64,000 bases of DNA, taken from contig JAFRLY010000046.1 in NCBI GenBank assembly GCA_017431005.1, forward strand, positions 1 to 64,000, read 5' to 3'. The stretch's first letter is position 1. Every line of letters starts with the position of its first letter. A model generated the notes under the pieces. That model searched no databases, was not told the DNA's origin, and worked only from the letters and a program-made list of their open reading frames with translations. Positions 53,575 to 60,505 of this stretch are shown here, piece after piece. Position numbers and translations under genes: made by a program. Source of the stretch: Clostridia bacterium. GTDB lineage: Bacteria > Bacillota > Clostridia > Christensenellales > Aristaeellaceae.

Positions 53575-53601
53575 ACAGAGGGATTTCTCCCTCTGTTTTT
53601 T
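53575..53601. terminator. Bidirectional terminator between glgP and the GH31 gene
   Basis: Stem ACAGAGGGA/TCCCTCTGT (53575-53595) with AAAA before and TTTTTT after, serving two convergent genes. Confidence 0.92.
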
Positions 53602-53619
53602 CGTTATGGAAACGACCGA

Positions 53620-55170
53620 TCACGCCTCTTCCCGGATCAAATAAGGAATGTCCGAAAGCGTCGTATTCACCGTGATAGTCCGCCCACCTTCATAAGCCGT
53701 TCCGTTCCAGGCTTTCCAGCGTCCCTTCGGCAACTGTACAGTTTTGGTGACAGCTCCTTTCTCTGTGACCGGCGCCGCCAGTAACCCACTGCCCAGCATA
53801 AACTGTCCTGCAGCCTGCTCCATCCCCTCCTCCGGGAACTCGTAGGCCATGGGGCGTACGATGGGCTCACCGGTTTCCATGGCATGCTTCGCCAGGCGGA
53901 AGATCAGATCACCCAGCCGCGTATGCAGCCGCATGGCTTTCCGGACCAGCGCTGCGTTCTTCGGGCTCAGTACCCGCCAGGGCGCAGCCGACACCTGCAT
54001 CATCCCCATCAGCGCACTGGCCTGGGCCCAACGGACAAACAGCTCCTCATCCAGTTCCTTCCGGCCGGCAAAGCTGCCGATTTCTCCCCCGCCGACCATG
54101 TCCGGGCATCCGTAGGCATAGCCCAGCAGCCCCTGCAGAACCGTGTTGGGAATCAGCGTATTGATGCCAAAGGTATCCCAGCTGTGTTTCTTATCCTGCA
54201 GGCGCGTTACTACAGGCCGCCCTCCGTATTTCCAGGCTGCCCGGAATTCATTCAGCGGATAGCTTTCCCCAATCCGGTTGTACAGGCTCGTCTGCTCCCT
54301 GGCTGCGACCCGCCGGAAGGTCAGATCGTCATCCCGGTAGAAATAGCAGTCCCCGGCGTCAAACTTGAAGCCGTCGATCCCGTAATCCCGCATCAGACCG
54401 TCCAGCTGCTCATGGTACCAGGCGGCAGCCTCCGGATTGGTCAGGTCCAGCACAGCGCTGAACCCGTTCCACCATTCCCGGCAGGCCGGAACGCCTGAGG
54501 CATCCCGGATCAGCCACCCGCTGCGTTTCAGCTGCAGGAATCGGTCTCCGGCGCAGGAAACCACAGGGGTCACCCACAGCATGACCAGGAAGCCCATTTC
54601 ATGCAGCCGGGAGATCAGTGCCGCCGGGTCCGGAATCCTGCGGGTGTTGAAAGTGAAGCTTCCGTAATCCTCCGCCCAGCCCTCGTCAATCATCAGGATT
54701 CCGGGCTGCAGCCTGTTTTCCAGCACATCCCGGGCATAGCGCAGAATGTTTTCAGTCGTCTGCTCTTTTCCCAGCTCAATCCATGTATTGTACTGCGGTC
54801 GGTCAAAAAAGCGGCGGTCCGGAACCTGCTTTACGAATGGAAAATGCGTACGCATCGCGGCCAGATAGGCTCCCTTCAGGCTGCTGAAGCCTTTCTCCGG
54901 CAGGATGGCTGCTTCCCCCTCGCACCGGATGCTCCCGTTCTCCATCCTGAGCGTAAAGGCCTTCTCACTCCAGATATACCGCCCGCAGGAGGAAAGGAAA
55001 AGCGGCGCGTACTGATCCCCTTCCCGTTCTCCCCGCAGATCCAGAAAAATACAGCTGTCCCGGTGAAAAGGCATTTCATACCCGTGATTCACGGCCCCGC
55101 CCCACCAGAATTCATTCTCCAGTATGCCCAGCGTCAGATTACACATATTCCCACATCTGGTCCTCTTCAT
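53620..55170 (-). CDS. GH31 family glycosidase, short form
   Basis: The 516-residue protein has the GH31 barrel with nucleophile Asp271 in IDGFKFDAGDCYFY. Other barrel blocks are LQPGILMIDEGWAEDYG, VMLWVTPVVSCAGDRFL and a probable acid/base region around PVVTRLQDKKHSWDTFG. GH31 enzymes act mainly on alpha-glucosides, alpha-xylosides or alpha-galactosides; which one cannot be told here. It is about 150-250 residues shorter than typical members because the N-terminal beta-sandwich is reduced. No signal peptide is seen. It has its own promoter and lies behind the esterase operon terminator. Confidence 0.83.
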   Translation of the reverse strand: MKRTRCGNMCNLTLGILENEFWWGGAVNHGYEMPFHRDSCIFLDLRGEREGDQYAPLFLSSCGRYIWSEKAFTLRMENGSIRCEGEAAILPEKGFSSLKGAYLAAMRTHFPFVKQVPDRRFFDRPQYNTWIELGKEQTTENILRYARDVLENRLQPGILMIDEGWAEDYGSFTFNTRRIPDPAALISRLHEMGFLVMLWVTPVVSCAGDRFLQLKRSGWLIRDASGVPACREWWNGFSAVLDLTNPEAAAWYHEQLDGLMRDYGIDGFKFDAGDCYFYRDDDLTFRRVAAREQTSLYNRIGESYPLNEFRAAWKYGGRPVVTRLQDKKHSWDTFGINTLIPNTVLQGLLGYAYGCPDMVGGGEIGSFAGRKELDEELFVRWAQASALMGMMQVSAAPWRVLSPKNAALVRKAMRLHTRLGDLIFRLAKHAMETGEPIVRPMAYEFPEEGMEQAAGQFMLGSGLLAAPVTEKGAVTKTVQLPKGRWKAWNGTAYEGGRTITVNTTLSDIPYLIREEA

Positions 55171-55226
55171 TTCTTCAGAGCCATATTCCTCTGTAAAACA
55201 AGATATCCATGCGCAGAATTTCTAAA

Positions 55227-55256
55227 ATTATGTCATTTTTTGATGTCTTTTGTCAA
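55227..55256 (-). promoter_or_regulatory. Promoter of the GH31 gene
   Basis: Minus strand TTGACA (55251-55256), 18 bases, CATAAT (55227-55232). Confidence 0.6.
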
Positions 55257-55303
55257 GTTTAATATGTGTTGGTTCATATATACTCACTGACTTTTTCCAA
55301 AAG

Positions 55304-55331
55304 AAAAAAAGAGGAGTCCGTAGACTCCCCC
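55304..55331 (-). terminator. Terminator of the glycosidase operon
   Basis: Minus-strand hairpin with core GGAGTC/GACTCC extended by GAG/CTC (55311-55331), followed by seven T residues, 16 bases after the esterase stop. Confidence 0.88.
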
Positions 55332-55346
55332 TCATTATGAAGCCTG

Positions 55347-56357
55347 TCAGCCTGACGGTGTATTCGCAATCGTCTGCAGGCGTTTTTCTATTTCCTTCAT
55401 GGTTTCCTCGTCCGTTCCCCGGAACCGCAGACCCGTGCGCAGTGTGATGACTTCCATGGCGGCAGCCGGCATGCCGGGTCTGTTGGGATCTGCAGGCAGG
55501 ATTTCAGCCAACAGTTTCTTCCCTTCCGGGTGCTCCATCAGATATTTGAACGTGCAGTCAAGGTTCAGCGTCTTTTCTTTGTTGCCGTTGATCCTCGGAC
55601 CGAAACGCGGCGGGGTCAGTCCGTCCGCGTCGATACCGCCCAGCACATCGCCCAGCCAGGCCAGGCTGTCCTCCACCCAGTTCGCGTAGCGGCTGCTGAA
55701 ATCCGGCCGGTTGACGCTGAGATCCCCGGTGGTCAGGCCGTGGGCGCCGTTGCTGTAGATATGGCTTTCAAAGGCGATGCCCTTCGCGCAAAGGGCGTCG
55801 ATCATATGCACAGCGTTCTTCACCGGCACCAGGTTGTCGGTCCGCGTGGCGAAAACAAAGCATGGGCAGGTATCCGCGTCCACGGCGGAAGGCACATCCG
55901 GCGCGGAAGGCAGATAATCGTTCACGCACTCCTTATCGATGACCGGGTAACCCAGAATCGCAGCATTGGGGCGATTCTTCGACATCGTCGCAGCGCAGGC
56001 CGCCAGATGGCCGCCGGCGGAGAAGCCGATGACCGCAATCCGGTCGGGCACAACGTGCCAGGCCTCCGCGTTCTGCCGGATCAGCGCCATGGCCTGCTCA
56101 TAGTCCTCCAGGGGCCGGGGCCATTCCGCCAGTTCCCCGAGGGAATAACGCAGAATGAATGCATGGTAGCCCGCCTTCAGATAAGGCATGGCTACAGGAT
56201 CCGCCTCCCGGTCGGAGCAGAAATGATAGCCGCCGCCGGGAATGACGATCACGGCGGGCCGGGCGGCGATGCCGCCGAACTCCCCGCCCGTCTGCAGCAG
56301 GTACGATGTCAGGGTAACGTTTCTTTCCTCATTGAGCACCATGAATTCCGCTTTCAT
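55347..56357 (-). CDS. Alpha/beta-hydrolase, acetyl-xylan-esterase-like, with C-terminal module
   Basis: This 336-residue esterase has the oxyanion block PAVIVIPGGGYHFCSDREAD near residue 35, the nucleophile elbow AVIGFSAGGHLAA near residue 110 and the catalytic histidine in YSNGAHGLTTGD near residue 205. It resembles BD-FAE and acetyl esterases that deacetylate plant polysaccharide fragments. The hydrolase fold ends near residue 245. The last 75 residues (DCTFKYLMEHPEGKKLLAEI onward) form a separate helical module that also ends the GH78 protein. It is the last gene of the operon, 15 bases after the GH3 gene. Confidence 0.86.
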   Translation of the reverse strand: MKAEFMVLNEERNVTLTSYLLQTGGEFGGIAARPAVIVIPGGGYHFCSDREADPVAMPYLKAGYHAFILRYSLGELAEWPRPLEDYEQAMALIRQNAEAWHVVPDRIAVIGFSAGGHLAACAATMSKNRPNAAILGYPVIDKECVNDYLPSAPDVPSAVDADTCPCFVFATRTDNLVPVKNAVHMIDALCAKGIAFESHIYSNGAHGLTTGDLSVNRPDFSSRYANWVEDSLAWLGDVLGGIDADGLTPPRFGPRINGNKEKTLNLDCTFKYLMEHPEGKKLLAEILPADPNRPGMPAAAMEVITLRTGLRFRGTDEETMKEIEKRLQTIANTPSG

Positions 56358-56372
56358 AGCATCGCTCCTTCC

Positions 56373-58121
56373 TTACAGCCGGGTATCCCAGCGGCCGCAG
56401 AACACCGTGTCGTCCGCCTTGCCCCGGAAGCCGCTCTTTCCGGTAATCTTCTCCACCGCCGCCCGCACGTTTTCCCGGTTGGGGCCGTAGGCGTTGATGA
56501 AGGTATGGATGTTGGCACAGTCCACCAGATGATTTGTATAATTCAGGCTGACGCCCACCGTGGGCACCTCCTCCGTATACCAGGGCATCTCCATGCTGTG
56601 GCCGCTGCTCCAGGCCATACGCTCCACGTTGCGCTGGGCATAGCCCTTGACATAGATAAACACGAACACCACGTCGTATTTCTTTTTGAAATCCTCCCGG
56701 CGGCCCATCTGCATCATCTTGACGAAGTTCATCGGATGGGGGCCGTTCTCCACCTCCAGATCGTAAAAGCTGGGACACTGGGTCACCGTGAAGCCAGCCC
56801 GCTCCAGCTCCTCCGTGATCAGGGCGCGCATGCCGTCGCCCTGATACGCCTTGCTGTTCGGCGTGCTCTGCACGTAGATGAGCAGGGCGTTTTTCCGTTG
56901 AGCCGGATCGATCGGCAGCAGCTGCCTCGGATCCTTCACCAGGGTGACGCCGGCATCCGCGGCCTGCGCGGTGAAAGCCCGGTGCTCCGGGCAGCCGATC
57001 ACGTCCAGGCCGGCTTTGTCCGGATACCGCACCGCGTCGTCGTACAGCTTCAGTTTTGCCTTCAGCCCGAGAATCCGCAGCAGTGCGTCCCGCAGCCGTT
57101 CCTCCGTCACGATGCCGCGCTCATAACCGGCCTTCAGGTAGCTCAGATCCTCTTCAAAATCATTGGCAAACAGGAACATGTCACAGCCGGCGGCAATACA
57201 CCGGGGTACAGCTTCGCTGCGCGCCATCACACCGGACATGCCGATCATGTGGGAGGCGTCGGATATGATCAGACCGTTGAAGCCCATCTGTCCCCGCAGC
57301 AGATCCTGCAGCAGTTCCGGTGCCAGGGACGCGGGCATAATTTCGGTATCCTTCAGGCCGGGCCGCAGCTTCCGGCTCATCTTCGGCAGGGAGATCTGGC
57401 CGGTCATGACTGCCTCCAGCCCCTCTTCAATCATGGTCCGGTAAACCCTGCCGTAGCTTGCCAGCCACTCCTCAGGCTCTGCCTCGTTGTGGGCCGGGGA
57501 AATATGCGGGTCCAGCTCGTCCCAGCCGTCTCCGGGAAAATGCTTGCAGGTGCATGCCATATGCGGCGCCGCGTCATGAATGCCCCGGATGTAGGCACGC
57601 ACGCATTCGGCAACCCGATCAGGGTCGCTGCCGAAGGAACGGGTATTCACAATCGTGTTGCGCCAGTTTTTATACACATCCGCCACCGGATTGAACATCC
57701 AGTTGACGCCGATGGCCGCCGCTTCCCTGCCGGCGGCATAACCGATATGATAGGCGGTCTCCGTTCCCTTCGCTGCGCCGGCCTCCGCGGCTGTGGCCAC
57801 AAAGGTACCCTCCTTCGGCAGCACGCCGTTTCCGCCGTCGTCGCAATTGCCGGCGATAAATACCGGCACGCGGCTGTACTGCTGGAACAGCCGGTTCTGC
57901 AGCCAGACAGTGTCCTTGTCTCCGCCCTGCCAGCGCATGCCGCCGGGGCGGGCGGTTTCCATCAGGGACTGAATCTGCTGCTCATCCGCGCCCGGCACTG
58001 CCTTGAGCAGCACGAACAGCTGGCTCAGCTTCTCCTCGAGGGTCATGGACGCCAGAATCTCCTCCACCCAGCAGATTTCCCTGTCCGTCAGTTCAAACGG
58101 TTTGGCTTTCAGATCCACCAT
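56373..58121 (-). CDS. GH3 family enzyme with Asp-His dyad (first copy)
   Basis: The 582-residue cytoplasmic protein has the GH3 barrel with nucleophile Asp288 in LIISDASHM. The NagZ-type dyad is present in CKHFPGDGWDELDPH (Asp204 and His206). A C-terminal alpha/beta domain follows from about residue 370. The dyad type includes beta-N-acetylglucosaminidases and some enzymes that use phosphate instead of water. The normal KHFPGHGDT motif is altered to KHFPGDGWDE. A beta-phosphoglucomutase-like gene lies 13 bases upstream and a second GH3 beyond it. GAGGAG precedes the ATG. The substrate is unknown. Confidence 0.88.
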   Translation of the reverse strand: MVDLKAKPFELTDREICWVEEILASMTLEEKLSQLFVLLKAVPGADEQQIQSLMETARPGGMRWQGGDKDTVWLQNRLFQQYSRVPVFIAGNCDDGGNGVLPKEGTFVATAAEAGAAKGTETAYHIGYAAGREAAAIGVNWMFNPVADVYKNWRNTIVNTRSFGSDPDRVAECVRAYIRGIHDAAPHMACTCKHFPGDGWDELDPHISPAHNEAEPEEWLASYGRVYRTMIEEGLEAVMTGQISLPKMSRKLRPGLKDTEIMPASLAPELLQDLLRGQMGFNGLIISDASHMIGMSGVMARSEAVPRCIAAGCDMFLFANDFEEDLSYLKAGYERGIVTEERLRDALLRILGLKAKLKLYDDAVRYPDKAGLDVIGCPEHRAFTAQAADAGVTLVKDPRQLLPIDPAQRKNALLIYVQSTPNSKAYQGDGMRALITEELERAGFTVTQCPSFYDLEVENGPHPMNFVKMMQMGRREDFKKKYDVVFVFIYVKGYAQRNVERMAWSSGHSMEMPWYTEEVPTVGVSLNYTNHLVDCANIHTFINAYGPNRENVRAAVEKITGKSGFRGKADDTVFCGRWDTRL

Positions 58122-58134
58122 GACGGTTCACTCC

Positions 58135-58776
58135 TCAACTGACAATTTCCGTAAGTTCCCGGATGCTCTTCATGTTCCAGTCTCCCGCACCGTTCTCCGC
58201 AGCGTCGCCCAGGCAGGCGACCTTCATGCCGCCGGCATGGCCGGCCTCCGCGCCGGACACTGCGTCCTCCACCACCAGGCAGCGCTCCGGCGCAATGCCA
58301 AGCATGTCGGCCGCCTTGACGAACACTTCCGGATCCGGCTTGGAATGCGTGATATTGTTGCCGTCGCTGACGGCATCGAAGTAATCCTTCAGGCCGATCT
58401 GGCCCAGGATGAACGGAGTGTTCTTGGAGGAGGAGCCGATCGCGAGCTTCAGTCCCATGGCCCTCAGGGCGTCCAGGGTCTCCTTCACCTCGTCAGACAG
58501 ATCGGCGGTGCTCATCTCCTTCAGCGATTCCCGGTAGATGTCGTTCTTCTGCTGAGCCAGCCGTTCCTTGTCGGCGGGGCTCAGGGCCGGACCGGTATAT
58601 TTCTCCAGCACAATTTCCAGGCTGGCCATGCGGCTGACGCCGCGCAGCCGGTTATTGATGGTGCGGTCAAACGGGATACCCATGCCGTCCGCCATAGCCT
58701 TCCAGGCCCGATAATGATATTCGTCGGTAAAGCAGATGACCCCGTCCAGATCGAAAATGACTGCCTGAAATTTCAT
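58135..58776 (-). CDS. pgmB: Beta-phosphoglucomutase-like HAD phosphatase/mutase
   Basis: This 213-residue HAD protein has the motif I signature FDLDGVICFTDEYHYRAWKA with both aspartates, and NNRLRGVSRMASLEIVL, which is characteristic of beta-phosphoglucomutase. Motif II (IGSSSKN), the lysine in SKPDPEVF and motif III (VVEDAVSGAEAG) follow. It converts beta-glucose 1-phosphate, the product of inverting or other beta-yielding phosphorylases, to glucose 6-phosphate. Lying between two GH3 genes with 12-13 base gaps, it suggests that the pathway produces a beta-sugar 1-phosphate. Confidence 0.9.
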   Translation of the reverse strand: MKFQAVIFDLDGVICFTDEYHYRAWKAMADGMGIPFDRTINNRLRGVSRMASLEIVLEKYTGPALSPADKERLAQQKNDIYRESLKEMSTADLSDEVKETLDALRAMGLKLAIGSSSKNTPFILGQIGLKDYFDAVSDGNNITHSKPDPEVFVKAADMLGIAPERCLVVEDAVSGAEAGHAGGMKVACLGDAAENGAGDWNMKSIRELTEIVS

Positions 58777-58788
58777 GTTTCCGCCTCC

Positions 58789-60489
58789 TCAGTAACGCAG
58801 GTATTCCTTGCCGCAGAAGGAATCCACCGGGCTGACGCCCGTAAAGGGACTCCGGCCCAGCAGCTTCTCCACAACGGTGTCGATCATCAGATCATGGTTC
58901 GAATAGGCGTTGATATAGGTCTTCACCATCGGCACATCCAGCAGGTGATAGGGATTCTGCAGGGAGATAAACAGCGTGGGAACGACCTCCACAAACCATG
59001 GAATATTGTTGCCTGCGCCGAAGGGTGCGTGCCAGTTCAGACGGGCCGTGGTCTTGTTGGACGCGTTCTCCACGTTACCGATATAGATTACCAGATCATA
59101 CTTGCTGCGGAATTGCTCCACCGTCTCGAAATTGATCGGCTTGGAGAAGTCAAAGACCTCCTCCTGATACGGGATCATCTCGAAGCCTTCCTTTTCCATA
59201 TCGGCGATAAACCGGGCCGCCACCCGCTGCTCAGATGGGCACTTGCCCAGAATCTCGAACAAAACCCGGTGATGCTTCTTCGGGTCGATGGGCAGCAGTC
59301 CCTGAGTATCCTTTACGAGGGTCACGGCTCTGTCGGCGCATTCCTTCGCCCAGGCCTGATGCTGCGCGCAGCCGATAACGCTCAGGCCTGCCTCTGCGGG
59401 CGCCAGCGTGCCGTTCTTCTGCTTCTCGTGCAGCTTCAGGGCTGCCTTGGCAGCGAGAATCCTGGTCACGGCCTCCTCCAGGCGCTGTTCAGACAGGATA
59501 CCGGTCTCGTATCCCTTCCGCATGTATTCCAGGTCTTCCGCGTAATCCTTGTTGAACAGGAGCATGTCACAGCCTGCCTCAATGCAGTAAGGTACGGACT
59601 TCGAGCGATCCATGGCGCACAGGAAGCCGACCATGGGGCTGGCGTCCGTAATGATCATGCCGTTGAAGCCCAACTGTTCACGCAGCAGGTTTTTCAGCAG
59701 TTCCGGAGAAAGCGTGGCCGGCATCAGTTTGTCCGGATGGTCCGGATTGAACCGCTTCTGGTAGGCTGGCATCGCGATATGGCCCACCATCACCGTCAGC
59801 GCACCGTTATCGATCAGCGTCTTGTAAATATCACCGTAGGTTTTGTCCCACTCCTCGCAGGACAGGGCGTTGACGCTGGTCAGGATGTGCTGGTCGCACT
59901 CGTCCACGCCGTCGCCCGGGAAATGCTTGACTGATACTGCGCTACCGCATTCCTTTGCGCCGCGCATATAAGCGAGGCCGCACTGTTTCACCATTTCCGG
60001 ATCGCTGCCGTAGGTGCGGACATTGGTGATCGGATTATGGTAATTGAGATCGATGTCGACCACCGGGGCGAAGGCATAATTGCAGCCCACAGCCTGACCC
60101 TCAGCGCAGGCGATCTTCCCAAGCCGGTATGCCTGCTCCGGATCGCCGGTCGCAGCGACCTGCATCTGCTTGCCGAAGGCCGTGCCCTCCGCCACGATGC
60201 CGTCGCCGCCCGACTCCAGGTTGGCTGCCAGAAGCATCGGGATCTTCGAATGATTCTGCAGATAGGAATAGGCGCTGAACAGTTCCTCCGTACTGCCGGC
60301 ACGGAACATGACGCCGCCCGGCCCGCGGTTCAGCAGCTCATACTGCAGATAGCTTTCGTTCGGGGAATAGCCGATCGGGAAAAACAGCTGCTGCAGCTTC
60401 TCCTCCGTGGTCATGGAAGCCTTCGTTTCCTCCACCCACGCAATGTCGCTGTCGCTCAGGAAAAAGGGATTGCCTTTCAGATCGATCAT
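58789..60489 (-). CDS. GH3 family enzyme with Asp-His dyad (second copy)
   Basis: This 566-residue paralogue of the GH3 at 56373 has the same two-domain layout: nucleophile Asp282 in MIITDASPMVG and dyad Asp199/His201 in VKHFPGDGVDECDQH. The two proteins share the altered KHFPGDG motif and most C-terminal blocks, so they arose by duplication, probably with different substrates. No signal peptide is present. The GAGGAGG site is 7 bases before the ATG. It follows the GH78 gene by 16 bases. Confidence 0.88.
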   Translation of the reverse strand: MIDLKGNPFFLSDSDIAWVEETKASMTTEEKLQQLFFPIGYSPNESYLQYELLNRGPGGVMFRAGSTEELFSAYSYLQNHSKIPMLLAANLESGGDGIVAEGTAFGKQMQVAATGDPEQAYRLGKIACAEGQAVGCNYAFAPVVDIDLNYHNPITNVRTYGSDPEMVKQCGLAYMRGAKECGSAVSVKHFPGDGVDECDQHILTSVNALSCEEWDKTYGDIYKTLIDNGALTVMVGHIAMPAYQKRFNPDHPDKLMPATLSPELLKNLLREQLGFNGMIITDASPMVGFLCAMDRSKSVPYCIEAGCDMLLFNKDYAEDLEYMRKGYETGILSEQRLEEAVTRILAAKAALKLHEKQKNGTLAPAEAGLSVIGCAQHQAWAKECADRAVTLVKDTQGLLPIDPKKHHRVLFEILGKCPSEQRVAARFIADMEKEGFEMIPYQEEVFDFSKPINFETVEQFRSKYDLVIYIGNVENASNKTTARLNWHAPFGAGNNIPWFVEVVPTLFISLQNPYHLLDVPMVKTYINAYSNHDLMIDTVVEKLLGRSPFTGVSPVDSFCGKEYLRY

Positions 60490-60505
60490 GGTGTTGCCTC
60501 CTCGT

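Noticed and set aside
55530-58142. 870-codon plus-strand ORF, and a similar 725-codon ORF at 61136-63313
   Set aside because: They are shadows of the GC-rich glycosidase genes on the other strand, full of His, Arg and Gln without domains.
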